Shown here piece by piece: positions 23,608 to 30,731 of a stretch of DNA of 39,200 bases. How positions within the stretch are numbered: position 1 is the stretch's first letter; each line of letters begins with the position of its first letter. Below the pieces are notes generated by a model that made no database searches, was not told the DNA's origin, and saw only the letters and a program-made list of their open reading frames with translations. The stretch is from the IMG/VR virus record IMGVR_UViG_3300031537_000005, positions 1 through 39,200 of that record; one strand, 5' to 3'. Made by a program: the position numbers and the translations under genes. Source of the DNA: a virus.

Positions 23608-25452
23608 ATGGTAGAAGAATACCCAAGAATACAAAGAATTGAAGCGCTAGTGTCAGCTATTAATCCTGGACAAGTGTGCATTGAGCCAAGTGATGATGTT
23701 GACTTAGGCTACAGAATGTTTTGTTACAAGGATCTAGCCGATCCACCAGTTTCTTATAAACTGCTGTCCAAAGGGAAGCCTGGCCTTTTATTGTCACTTG
23801 TATTAAGTGGTTTGGCTGGTGATATAGGACTAGTTAGACACACAACTACTGGCTTGCTTATTGGTGGTAAAATATCGGTAGATACTTTTAATACATATTT
23901 GACCGATGGTCCTTTGATCAAAGATTGTGTAACATCTTTAGCTAAAGACGGTGAATCAGAATTACAAGGTGACCTTGTTTTATATGAAGGTGCAAATGTA
24001 ACGATCACTCAAGAAGTGGATGGTTTTACAATTGCGTCAACTGGTGGCGACGGTGTTTCTGGTTTGACTCCAGGAGCTATTCTGTTTGGTAAATCAGATG
24101 GTACGATTGCGGAAGACTATACTAATTTACATTATACAGCGTCAGAACTACTTTTGCAACATAAATCAAATACAATAGCTACCTCAGCTACGCTTGAAGC
24201 GTTTACCACTGGCGCGGGCAACATAAATAATGCGACGGCGAGATTACTTGCTGTAAAAGACGATAATTTTGTTAGTGGACGGGCGGAAGCTTTTGTTTAT
24301 TCGCAGCACGCTAAGGTGGGTTTACAAGGACCAAGATCTTATGTGCAAGCGTATAATACAAGTCATGAGTCTAATATATCTTCTAGCGCTTTTGTAGAAG
24401 CTTTGACAAGTGGCAACGGTTCTCCAATAGCACATTTAGGTATACAAATTACTGACGTTGGGGAATATTTAAGGGTTGCTGTTCAAAAAGATCGTGTGTC
24501 AATAGTTTCGACAGGAACTGAATTGTTTTTTATTAGACCAGGAATAACACCAGCTGTAGTTGATTTTGTCTTTTCTGACGCCCATGGTAGCGTGTCTACT
24601 AAATCTATAAATTGCTTGAATGACCAAACTAATAATAGCGCTAGTTTCAGCCTTAGAGTTTTTTCAGCTGTTGACACAGAAATAATTGATACAACAAGCA
24701 GTAATTTAACTCTTGAGTCATCAATAAATAATAGTGCTTACCCTGCAAGCAGTGTCGCTACTGAAGCATTATTTGGATCGCATGCGCTCAATACTGGCGA
24801 AGCAAAAACAATAATTCGATCTTGTGTTGGAAGTGATTTGACGTATGCTCCAAAAATTGAACTTGACGGCTCTGATACGATAAAATTCGCTGACCAAAAC
24901 AGGTATACAACTAATTCGTCTTATCGTTGGAATACTGCCGGTATCGCTTTATCTAGAGAGACTACTAGCTATAATCAATGGTTAGCGATGAAACTATTAG
25001 GAAATAATTATGAAAATTCTTTATTTGATTTATTTCTAGAAGGTTGCGGTTATATTGTCAGTACTCAAACTGTTGGGGCAGAAATAAAAGATTTAAAAAT
25101 TTCTCCTGACGACGTGTATTCTCCTTTTGCATTAAATAATGGTCGCATAATGTTTTTTGAAGTGATTGTATTAGCCGCGTCAGTTGGTAGTATTGGCGTA
25201 CAGGCTTGGAAATATGACTGGCTCATTGGAAGACTAGATCCTATAAGTGGAGGTCCAAGATCGCCCGTTTCTAATGCACCTTATTTTTCTAGGGGCGCTG
25301 ATGTCGCAGCATATTGTCATTTTTTTATAAACGAAGATACAAATTACAAATTAACTATACGAGTATCAGGCATTAGTGGCATAACTACTAATTATAGTGC
25401 TCGAATGATTAGAAAATGTGAAGTCACTGGTGGTTATGGAATGACAAGTTGA
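23608..25452 (+). CDS. Tail fibre protein (receptor binding candidate)
   Basis: 614 residues. ATG 23608 follows GAGG, so the in-frame TTG at 23596 is not used. The first 140 residues form a unique connector (EEYPRIQRIEALVSAINPGQ). The remainder is beta-rich with Gly/Ser/Asn, typical of trimeric fibres, and includes GDLVLYEGANVTITQEVDGFTIASTGGDGVSGLTPGAILFGKSDG, a segment common in fibre shafts. The end (ADVAAYCHFFINEDTNYKLTIRVSGI) resembles C-terminal tips of phage fibres. Position after the gp48-like baseplate gene supports attachment there. Receptor unknown. Confidence 0.75.
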   Translation: MVEEYPRIQRIEALVSAINPGQVCIEPSDDVDLGYRMFCYKDLADPPVSYKLLSKGKPGLLLSLVLSGLAGDIGLVRHTTTGLLIGGKISVDTFNTYLTDGPLIKDCVTSLAKDGESELQGDLVLYEGANVTITQEVDGFTIASTGGDGVSGLTPGAILFGKSDGTIAEDYTNLHYTASELLLQHKSNTIATSATLEAFTTGAGNINNATARLLAVKDDNFVSGRAEAFVYSQHAKVGLQGPRSYVQAYNTSHESNISSSAFVEALTSGNGSPIAHLGIQITDVGEYLRVAVQKDRVSIVSTGTELFFIRPGITPAVVDFVFSDAHGSVSTKSINCLNDQTNNSASFSLRVFSAVDTEIIDTTSSNLTLESSINNSAYPASSVATEALFGSHALNTGEAKTIIRSCVGSDLTYAPKIELDGSDTIKFADQNRYTTNSSYRWNTAGIALSRETTSYNQWLAMKLLGNNYENSLFDLFLEGCGYIVSTQTVGAEIKDLKISPDDVYSPFALNNGRIMFFEVIVLAASVGSIGVQAWKYDWLIGRLDPISGGPRSPVSNAPYFSRGADVAAYCHFFINEDTNYKLTIRVSGISGITTNYSARMIRKCEVTGGYGMTS

Positions 25453-26198
25453 TACCAATTTATTACATAAATATGGATAAATCGATAGATCGACGTCATT
25501 ATATAGAGCAAGTATTTTCAAATGAAAATATAATACGTGTAAGTGCGCTTGATGGCCTGCTTTTTTCTAACGGTGCTTTTGATAAAGCTAGTAGACCTAT
25601 TTGGGATCAATGCGTCTATAACGCATTAGTAGCTTATAAAATTATTGGGTATGACGCAAAAAATTATTACTCGCTATATCCAACAGAATTTGCGTGTAAC
25701 TTTAGCCACAGAAAAGCTTGGGTTAAATTTATCAAATCCGGGTGTCGATGGGGAATTTTTCTTGAAGATGATGTTGAATTTGCTGATATAAAGACGTTTA
25801 AAAACATACTTAACTATATACCAAACGATTGTGATTTTTTTTACTTATGCAATGAAAGTCACCCTGGTAATAGATTAATGCTATACAATGACGGTCAAGT
25901 GAAATGGTCACGAACATTAATGGCTTATATGATTTCTAATAGATTTGCCACACAAGCAATTGAAGCAATGCTACCTGTGTATTATCAAACTGATTGGCAA
26001 ATACCTTTTCGATTATTCAAAAGCTTTGAGAATACTTGGCGTGAACAACAACCAAATTGGCGTGAATTTCCACGATTTAAAGCGTATGGCTTGAAAACTA
26101 ATGACGTCAGTATTATTAAGCATTCTCATTTTGCAAATACAACAACGTTTACACAAAACGGTCGTAAAGATTGGCTAGATAATGATTCTTGGATGTGA
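25449..26198 (+). CDS. Glycosyltransferase family 25 (LPS-type)
   Basis: 249 residues. Family 25 enzymes transfer hexoses to lipooligosaccharide. Visible marks: N-terminal IPIYYINMDKSIDRR (the IxxINLDxxxxR start), TEFACNFSHRKAWVKFIKSG (79-97), and LEDDVE (105-110), the acidic metal/donor site. The start is TTG in a TTGA overlap with the fibre stop; an in-frame ATG at codon 9 would delete the conserved opening, so TTG is preferred. Being placed amid tail fibre genes, it could glycosylate the fibres, or modify host LPS to block superinfection. Enzyme class confident, substrate inferred. Confidence 0.85.
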   Translation: MIPIYYINMDKSIDRRHYIEQVFSNENIIRVSALDGLLFSNGAFDKASRPIWDQCVYNALVAYKIIGYDAKNYYSLYPTEFACNFSHRKAWVKFIKSGCRWGIFLEDDVEFADIKTFKNILNYIPNDCDFFYLCNESHPGNRLMLYNDGQVKWSRTLMAYMISNRFATQAIEAMLPVYYQTDWQIPFRLFKSFENTWREQQPNWREFPRFKAYGLKTNDVSIIKHSHFANTTTFTQNGRKDWLDNDSWM

Positions 26199-26206
26199 GG
26201 TTACAA

Positions 26207-26539
26207 ATGGACGTCGAAAAGTGTATATCCGATTTATATGATCGTGGAAATGAATTAAAAACAACTATTGTCAGAATTGAGACAAAAGTTGACAGCTTAA
26301 TATCAATGGTTCCAAATGCTGTGACTAGACATACTGAGCAATGCCTATTTTATACTGAATTGGATAAGCAAAAAAGAATTGATATACTAAAAAGTATGCT
26401 GAAAAAAGAAGAAAATAACGATAATATATCTATAAAAATGTCTAGCAATACAGCCCGAAAATTGCTAAAGATAGTTGTAACGCTAATAGGTAGCGCTATA
26501 TTGACACTTGCAGGTTACTATATACCAAAAGTGTTATAA
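26207..26539 (+). CDS. Tail-anchored coiled-coil membrane protein (XhlA-like)
   Basis: 110 residues. Residues 1-80 are a charged helical segment (heptad-like VRIETKVDSLISM, then LDKQKRIDILKSMLKKEE) and residues 86-110 one hydrophobic helix (LLKIVVTLIGSAILTLAGYYIPKVL). ATG 26207 follows GAGG at the right distance, so an upstream in-frame TTG is not needed. A coiled coil with a C-terminal membrane anchor is the layout of XhlA/hemolysin-type holin-associated proteins, but lysis genes also lie at the start of the window, so this may have another membrane role. Confidence 0.6.
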   Translation: MDVEKCISDLYDRGNELKTTIVRIETKVDSLISMVPNAVTRHTEQCLFYTELDKQKRIDILKSMLKKEENNDNISIKMSSNTARKLLKIVVTLIGSAILTLAGYYIPKVL

Positions 26540-26552
26540 AGGAGATGCGCAA

Positions 26553-26957
26553 ATGACACTAAAACTGACTTATGCGACTATTGATAAAATGTACGTTTTG
26601 TTTAATAGTATTTTAGATAAAGGAAACATACCAACAAATTTGACTACACGTAGAATAATTAGAATTTTGAAGGCACATGTTGAGGACTTCACATCGCAGC
26701 TACAAAATGAACCTATCGCAAAATTTTTGAAAGAAAATATGAACGATAAAGGCTTCGTTCAATACAATACTGAAAATCCATCACAGGGTGAGAGATCGTT
26801 TAAAGAATTGATGGCAACTATTGTGAATATTGATCTACCTAAATACAATCAAAACTCATTGTGCATGTCTTTTGGTAATAGCGATCTTGACAGTAACTTT
26901 GCTGATATACTAATTGAGTTAGATTTACTAGAGGATAAACAAAATGCATCGAATTGA
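26553..26957 (+). CDS. Hypothetical protein, 134 aa
   Basis: ATG 26553 follows AAAGGAGA, a very strong ribosome binding site; the upstream in-frame start at 26508 is rejected. The product is soluble, helical at the N-terminus (ATIDKMYVLFNSILDKGNIPTNLTTRRIIRILKAHVEDFTSQLQ), without recognised motifs. It overlaps the start of the second fibre-like gene by 14 bases. It lies between the membrane protein and a fibre gene, so an adaptor or chaperone for the fibre is possible; this is only positional inference. Confidence 0.6.
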   Translation: MTLKLTYATIDKMYVLFNSILDKGNIPTNLTTRRIIRILKAHVEDFTSQLQNEPIAKFLKENMNDKGFVQYNTENPSQGERSFKELMATIVNIDLPKYNQNSLCMSFGNSDLDSNFADILIELDLLEDKQNASN

Positions 26958-27795
26958 CTCTGATGGTTATGTTGAAATAAGCGGTAAAAGATATTTTCAA
27001 AATCAAGCTGACGGTCCTCCACCAATAGTTGGAACGATTGACCACGCGTCTTGGAATAACGCAATTCAAGAGGAATTTTGCTTGTTTCTCGAAGCAATCG
27101 GCGTAACACTAGCAGCTGATAGCGCAGCTGATTCAAGCGGTGGCTGGCACCAATTACGCGATAAATTGGTATTGAGTGGCGGTTTAAATGCCGCAAATTT
27201 AACTGGCTCAATTGTAATAGGTGACTTCACTGGGTCTGGCGAGTGGCAACAAAGTTCCAGTTTATTGCTTTATTGGAAGCGATTAATAGAGACACCCTTA
27301 AAGCTTCAAAGATCTGATATAAGCTCTGACTATATACAATGTAGAATTATAGATGACTCTATAACAACTAGTTCAGCAAAAATACATTCGGCAGGCTATT
27401 TAGAGATAACTAAAAATGGCGCAAACACAACTGTTACCGGCGAGGGTGTTTCTTTTCCTAACGGTCCTGGAACGTCAGTTATCCAAGGAGCACATTTACG
27501 AAAAACAAGTATTGTAATAACTGGCGCGTCTTGGTCTGCTGTTGGTAGCGATGGAATTTACACAAACACTGTTGATCAAGATCTTGGCTTGCCTTCTTTA
27601 TCTACAGATCAAGTTTTTTCAGCTTTTATAAATTATACTGCTTTTGGAGTGACTTATTGTATCCCAGCTGCAATAGCTTTTAATACAACGTCAGGAGACC
27701 TTCAAGATATAACAGTTGTGTCTTGGGACGGTAACACACCTCCGGCAACTTTTAATTTAATTATTGAGTGGGATGCTACTGGATTGACGGTTTAG
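26944..27795 (+). CDS. Second tail fibre-like protein
   Basis: 283 residues. The N-terminal 55 residues (HRIDSDGYVEISGKRYFQN, PPIVGTIDHASWNNAIQEEFCLFLEAIG) match a common phage fibre opening, in which a short loop is followed by TxxDxxWxNxxQEE and a helix. The remainder is beta-rich, including ITKNGANTTVTGEGVSFPNGPGTSVIQGA. It has a C-terminal strand set (ATFNLIIEWDATG). It ends the late plus-strand block; its stop overlaps that of the convergent regulator. A role as secondary receptor binding protein is likely. Confidence 0.7.
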   Translation: MHRIDSDGYVEISGKRYFQNQADGPPPIVGTIDHASWNNAIQEEFCLFLEAIGVTLAADSAADSSGGWHQLRDKLVLSGGLNAANLTGSIVIGDFTGSGEWQQSSSLLLYWKRLIETPLKLQRSDISSDYIQCRIIDDSITTSSAKIHSAGYLEITKNGANTTVTGEGVSFPNGPGTSVIQGAHLRKTSIVITGASWSAVGSDGIYTNTVDQDLGLPSLSTDQVFSAFINYTAFGVTYCIPAAIAFNTTSGDLQDITVVSWDGNTPPATFNLIIEWDATGLTV

Positions 27796-28394
27796 TCGTT
27801 TCGGTGCCGCCAATCGTGGAGATACTTCCGGATAGTGTTATCTGAGATTCTACCGTCAAACTTCTCAATCAAATGTCGAGAAATTTTGTGCGGTAGAAGC
27901 GAACGATCTTTTTCACAGTCCGCGAATTGAGCGTAAAGAAAATCACGCATTTGACCGTCGCGTGCGCTTGCGTCAGGAATAATCAACTTTTTTTGCTTTT
28001 TGACTTTTTTCACTTTTTCTTTTTTTGGTTTTTCTTCTTTTACCTTTTTTGACTTTTTCACCTTGGTACTTGTGCTCTTGATTTTTTCGTCAAGATCTTT
28101 TTTTACCTTTTTTGACTTTTTGATCTTTGTCGCGATTTCTTTTTCCTTCTTTTTGTTTTTTTTCATTTTTTTCCATCCTTTTTTTGTAACGTGATACAAA
28201 TCACGTCCATTGTGTTTTGCTGTCTCAATAAATCCACGTATCTCAAGAGATCTCAGCACGGCCATTACGAGACTAGGTGTGTATCCAGTGTCATTTACGA
28301 GCTGAGAGTGGTCCAGGGGAGCGCAGTTATCGCGCTGATAGTACCTATGCGGCCGGCACAGTACGCCGAGCAAGCCTGTGTCGAGTGGCCCCAC
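27792..28394 (-). CDS. Two-headed HTH protein with long lysine-rich linker
   Basis: 200 residues, starting at GTG in a TAGTG overlap with the upstream gene. Residues 28-78 form a winged helix (LDHSQLVNDTGYTPSLVMAVLRSLEIRGFIETAKHNGRDLYHVTKKG), similar in layout to MarR/PadR-like regulators. Residues 78-137 are a lysine-rich linker (repeats of KKSKKVK and similar). Residues 140-200 form another helical domain (RDFLYAQFADCEKDRSLLPHKISRHLIEKF, ISDNTIRKYL), also HTH-like. Both ends could contact DNA, so it may be a regulator of the divergent control region or a DNA-packing protein. Family not identified. Confidence 0.6.
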   Translation of the reverse strand: MGPLDTGLLGVLCRPHRYYQRDNCAPLDHSQLVNDTGYTPSLVMAVLRSLEIRGFIETAKHNGRDLYHVTKKGWKKMKKNKKKEKEIATKIKKSKKVKKDLDEKIKSTSTKVKKSKKVKEEKPKKEKVKKVKKQKKLIIPDASARDGQMRDFLYAQFADCEKDRSLLPHKISRHLIEKFDGRISDNTIRKYLHDWRHRND

Positions 28395-28708
28395 TACTCG
28401 CCGGTTTTGGGGACGATACGGAATTTATCACCGTATTTGGCGCGTAGAGCGGCCAATTCGGCACGCATTGCCTCGTGCTCGGAGCGCGACGCAAAAGCCT
28501 TGTCAACAGCGTCGCGAACCCGCTGCGACGCTTGCTCGCCGCTGAGTTTTTTCTCGCGCACATACACGTCCGTACAGTCGTAGAGCGCGCGTCGCAATCT
28601 CCGGATAGCTACGCCAAGAGAGAGTTCACGTCTCTTTTCATCGGTACTCTCCTTTTGTTCTTTTGTTTGCTCTTTTGTCTGATTTTTTGTTGCGTCTTGT
28701 TTTGCCAT
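28394..28708 (-). CDS. Small charged helical protein, 104 aa
   Basis: ATG 28708 lies five bases after AGGTGG on the minus strand, so an in-frame upstream start at 28780 is not used. The first 25 residues are Lys/Gln/Thr/Glu-rich (DATKNQTKEQTKEQKES). The rest is a basic helical domain (LGVAIRRLRRALYDCTDVYVREKKLSGEQASQRVRDAVDKAFASRSEHEAMRAELAALRAKYG) that could be a coiled coil. It is translationally coupled to the HTH gene downstream (TAGTG). Base composition here is clearly richer in GC than in the rest of the window, which suggests recent acquisition or host origin. Confidence 0.65.
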   Translation of the reverse strand: MAKQDATKNQTKEQTKEQKESTDEKRRELSLGVAIRRLRRALYDCTDVYVREKKLSGEQASQRVRDAVDKAFASRSEHEAMRAELAALRAKYGDKFRIVPKTGE

Positions 28709-28853
28709 ATTTTCCACCTTTTCATTTTTTACACGAGGCGTGATTGCTACGTGCATATTATTGTTATTGAGCCGTATCAATTTTTACACCTAACTGCAAG
28801 CGCTGTTTTAATTTTTGTGATTTGCCCTATTAATAATGTATATATTGCAATAA

Positions 28854-28867
28854 CTATACCAGTATAG
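28854..28867. promoter_or_regulatory. Palindromic operator candidate CTATAC-CA-GTATAG
   Basis: A six-base inverted repeat separated by two bases, 146 bases upstream of the minus-strand small gene. Size and symmetry suit a dimeric HTH regulator. It lies next to a minus-strand TTGCAC/TATAGT pair (19-base gap) that might be the regulator promoter. Evidence is only the symmetry. Confidence 0.4.
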
Positions 28868-28961
28868 AAAATGTACTGTGCAAAAAGTTGCAAGTGCTAC
28901 GCAAAAGTTATAGTAATATAAGTTATTGATAATGTTACTTTTTATTAAAATTACTCTTTTG

Positions 28962-28981
28962 CTATGACATTAATGTCATAG
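28962..28981. promoter_or_regulatory. Perfect 20-base palindrome, operator candidate
   Basis: CTATGACATTAATGTCATAG reads identically on both strands. It lies about 53 bases before the -24 element of the sigma-54 promoter, a distance at which enhancer-type activators can act from DNA loops, and about 254 bases before the minus-strand start. The first and last four bases (CTAT/ATAG) match those of the other palindrome. It is the best operator or activator site in the window. Confidence 0.55.
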
Positions 28982-29033
28982 TAACAGTTTATTACTGTAC
29001 ACCAAAATATAATGATATTAATAACTTATAATT

Positions 29034-29049
29034 TGGCACTTGTTTTGCA
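29034..29049 (+). promoter_or_regulatory. Sigma-54 (RpoN) -24/-12 promoter
   Basis: TGGCAC (29034-29039), five bases, then TTGCA (29045-29049): the invariant GG (29035-29036) and GC (29047-29048) are exactly ten bases apart, as sigma-54 requires, and the flanking T before TGGCAC fits too. Transcription should start about twelve bases after the GC, near 29060, 35 bases before the first early ATG at 29095 and its AAGGAGG. This is a very good match to the established consensus. Sigma-54 promoters need an ATP-using activator; none is recognisable in this window, so the host's would be used. Confidence 0.7.
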
Positions 29050-29094
29050 TTACAAGCGAGCATGAACAGCAACACACAACAAGGAGGCGAGAAA

Positions 29095-29313
29095 ATGTTA
29101 TCACTAACGCAAGAAGAACGTCGTATGGATTATCGTGGAGCGCGAAACAAGCGCGAGTATCTCAACGACGTCGTAAAAAACGCCTACGCTGCTTGGTACG
29201 CGGATACCGATACAAGTCACGAGACAAGGGTCAATCACATGAGACGGTGCCGCAAAGCTGAGCACGATCGATCGATACACGAAATGTTTATGGCCGGTAT
29301 GGGCTGGCTATAA
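29095..29313 (+). CDS. Early small protein, 72 aa
   Basis: First gene after the sigma-54 promoter, with AAGGAGG seven bases before ATG 29095, which is preferred to ATG 29062. The product is basic and helical (LTQEERRMDYRGARNKREYLNDVVKNAYAAWYADTDTSHETRVNHMRRCRKAEHDRSIHEMFMAGMGWL). No family is recognised. Early small proteins of this sort often target host functions; this is only an analogy. Confidence 0.65.
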   Translation: MLSLTQEERRMDYRGARNKREYLNDVVKNAYAAWYADTDTSHETRVNHMRRCRKAEHDRSIHEMFMAGMGWL

Positions 29314-29332
29314 CAAAAAGGAGGTTGGAGAA

Positions 29333-29542
29333 ATGGCAATAAAAACTAGATTAGGTTTGGCTTTACTGACAAAAAATGGTGTACAGTTATTTGTAACAAA
29401 ATGTGAGGATACATTGGATTTATTCGAATTGTCAACTGACAAAGAGAATGCGATTGAATTTGACGATCTTAATGTAGCATGTCTCGCGCAAGATCTTTTG
29501 CGTGACAAACTGTGTATTTTCGTCGATGTTGTAGATTTGTAG
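29333..29542 (+). CDS. Early small protein, 69 aa
   Basis: AAAAAGGAGG precedes ATG 29333. The protein is acidic with two halves of alternating hydrophobics (AIKTRLGLALLTKNGVQLFVTK, then DLFELSTDKENAIEFDDLNVACLAQDLLRDKLCIFVDVVDL), suggesting a small alpha/beta fold. No motif recognised. Twenty bases from the previous stop, it is in the same operon. Confidence 0.6.
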   Translation: MAIKTRLGLALLTKNGVQLFVTKCEDTLDLFELSTDKENAIEFDDLNVACLAQDLLRDKLCIFVDVVDL

Positions 29543-29557
29543 TTTTTGTCGCAGATT

Positions 29558-29573
29558 CGAGCATAAAAGCTCG
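29558..29573 (+). repeat. Intercistronic hairpin, copy 1
   Basis: CGAGC-ATAAAA-GCTCG, a 5-bp stem with a six-base loop, ending seven bases before the AAGGAG of the next gene. A second copy with the same stem and an almost identical loop stands before the gene at 30427. In mRNA it may protect 5' ends after processing or tune initiation. Confidence 0.6.
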
Positions 29574-29593
29574 CACAAAAAGGAGATTGAAGA

Positions 29594-30349
29594 ATGACGC
29601 CTCATGACAAAGTAGTTGAGCTGTGTGGAGATTTCGAAGCAAAATCAAAAGAGGATTTGGCGATTAGGGCGGAGCGACAACGGGTACGAGCTAATAAATG
29701 GAAAGAGCGTTGTGACCAGCTAGAGCGCGTTGCGTCAGAGCAACGCAGTGGATACGAGAAACGTATTGCTGAACTGGTTGACGAAATTCAAAAAATAAAT
29801 ACAGAAGTCAATAAAAATATTGAGAATCTTAAAAAAGATTCTTTCGAAGATCACCAAAAAATTCGTCGCCTTAATGGCGAAAAAATTGAGGCATATTCTA
29901 GGGGGTACAAAGAGGGCATAGAATATGCAGAGAACCAATATGCACGAGAAATACGTATTGGTCAAAAAGAACTCGCTCGTCGCCGAAAAGAGCTAGTTAA
30001 TGAAAAAATCCATGCATTGTTGTGGGATAGTGTAACAGGACTGGACGGTAATGACGAATTGATTGAATGGGTTAGGCGCGCAATTAAGCGTCGAATTGAT
30101 GCTCCAAATCATGTCTATGTTGTCGTTGTAGGGGGCTCGCAAAAGCGAGAAAATAGTCAGCCAAAATTAATCGGCAATCCAGGCTATCACACAACCCCCT
30201 CGGGGGGGACAATCGTGAATTATCCAGGCGCATATGGCTGGAGTACAGTGTATCATCGCTCGACAGAACGAGTAGAAGTTGGGCGTAGCTGGATTCGTAA
30301 AAATATTTATTATCTCGCAAAGTCTGAGGCGGAGATAAAGATAAAGTAA
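29594..30349 (+). CDS. Coiled-coil protein, 251 aa
   Basis: Preceded by AAAAGGAGATTGAAG. Residues 15 to about 160 are a long charged helix with heptad spacing (RAERQRVRANKWKERCDQLERVASEQRSGYEKRIAELVDEIQKINTEVNKNIENLKKDSF and on), so it is very probably a coiled coil. The C-terminal 90 residues differ: VYVVVVGGSQKRENSQPK, then a Gly/Thr/Pro segment (GYHTTPSGGTIVNYPGAYGWSTVYHRST), which may be a beta-type globular tip. The GC-rich codons CCCCCTCGGGGGGG in that part stand out. Function unknown, but a structural or filament-like protein is possible. Confidence 0.65.
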   Translation: MTPHDKVVELCGDFEAKSKEDLAIRAERQRVRANKWKERCDQLERVASEQRSGYEKRIAELVDEIQKINTEVNKNIENLKKDSFEDHQKIRRLNGEKIEAYSRGYKEGIEYAENQYAREIRIGQKELARRRKELVNEKIHALLWDSVTGLDGNDELIEWVRRAIKRRIDAPNHVYVVVVGGSQKRENSQPKLIGNPGYHTTPSGGTIVNYPGAYGWSTVYHRSTERVEVGRSWIRKNIYYLAKSEAEIKIK

Positions 30350-30364
30350 TTTTTGTTTTCGGTA

Positions 30365-30409
30365 CTACACACAAAATTATTTGTGTGTAGGATCGAGCAC
30401 AAAAGCTCG
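30365..30409 (+). repeat. Two consecutive hairpins before an SD (copy 2)
   Basis: First hairpin: CTACACACAAA (30365-30375), ATTA loop, TTTGTGTGTAG (30380-30390), a perfect 11-bp stem. Second: CGAGC-ACAAAA-GCTCG (30394-30409), a near-copy of the element at 29558. The Shine-Dalgarno AAAGGAG follows six bases later. No poly-T tract follows, so it is unlikely to be an intrinsic terminator; mRNA processing or translational control is more likely. Confidence 0.65.
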
Positions 30410-30426
30410 TATAAAAGGAGATAGAA

Positions 30427-30708
30427 ATGAATCGTAAAATCGTAACAGTAGGACGCTACGGACAAAAAATGGCGACAGTTCGTCGTGCAGGTATTCGCGT
30501 GCCAATTTGGGCAGGTAAAATATACACAATGCACATTAGGCAAGACGGTGTCAAAACGTGGCATTTTGACAAATACACGGGTATCAAAACGAGATCTGGT
30601 GATCACCCATCAACTAAATTTATTGACGAGGTAGAGCAATGGGCGCGTAAAAATGGTCTGGAATATATCGCACGCGTACGACATGGAGATATGATAACGG
30701 ACGAGTAA
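30427..30708 (+). CDS. Small basic protein, 93 aa (paralogue family)
   Basis: AAAAGGAGATAGAA precedes the ATG. The first half (RKIVTVGRYGQKMATVRRAGIRVPIWAGKIYTMHIRQDGVKTWHFDKYTG) is clearly related to the next gene (KIATVGRRGSKTQNGRPVWTGKIYRAKRRIKDGVMIWKLEGYFG), so the two arose by duplication. The fold is probably a small beta-barrel followed by a helix (STKFIDEVEQWARKNG). Basic charge suggests nucleic-acid or membrane contact. No family recognised. Ends in a short hairpin AGTAAC-AA-GTTACT (30704-30717) just before the next SD. Confidence 0.65.
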   Translation: MNRKIVTVGRYGQKMATVRRAGIRVPIWAGKIYTMHIRQDGVKTWHFDKYTGIKTRSGDHPSTKFIDEVEQWARKNGLEYIARVRHGDMITDE

Positions 30709-30731
30709 CAAGTTACTAAAGGAGGTAGGCA

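Larger units (their letters stand above)
28709..29094 (+). promoter_or_regulatory. Divergent control region (386 bases, no gene)
   Basis: This gap separates the minus-strand regulator genes from the plus-strand early block. It is very AT-rich and carries two palindromes, two TATAAT hexamers (29008-29013 and 29027-29032, neither with a convincing -35) and a sigma-54-type promoter. AT-rich repeats such as TTATTGATAATG and TTAATAATG might also suit a replication origin, for which there is no direct proof. No ORF with a ribosome binding site was found within it. Confidence 0.6.

Noticed and set aside
25449-26198. Glycosyltransferase starting at the internal ATG (codon 9)
   Set aside because: That would remove the conserved N-terminal strand of family 25; the TTG start in the stop overlap is better.
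28000-28194. Very hydrophobic Phe-rich plus-strand ORF (membrane-protein-like)
   Set aside because: It is the complement of the lysine-rich linker of the HTH gene (AAA/AAG read as TTT/CTT), so the hydrophobicity is an artefact.
28475-28867. 130-residue plus-strand ORF opposite the regulator genes
   Set aside because: No ribosome binding site; hydrophobic part mirrors the charged N-terminus of the minus-strand gene, which has a good SD.
29008-29032. Two TATAAT hexamers as sigma-70 promoters for the early block
   Set aside because: No acceptable -35 at 16-18 bases and the region is very AT-rich; the sigma-54 element is the better candidate, though a weak sigma-70 start cannot be excluded.
29040-29261. 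73-residue ORF overlapping the first early gene
   Set aside because: The alternative frame at 29095 has AAGGAGG at ideal spacing, and this frame's start would overlap the sigma-54 -12 element.
30365-30409. Intrinsic terminator between early genes
   Set aside because: The perfect 11-bp stem is AT-rich and followed by GATCGAG, not a T tract; the next gene's SD follows at once.
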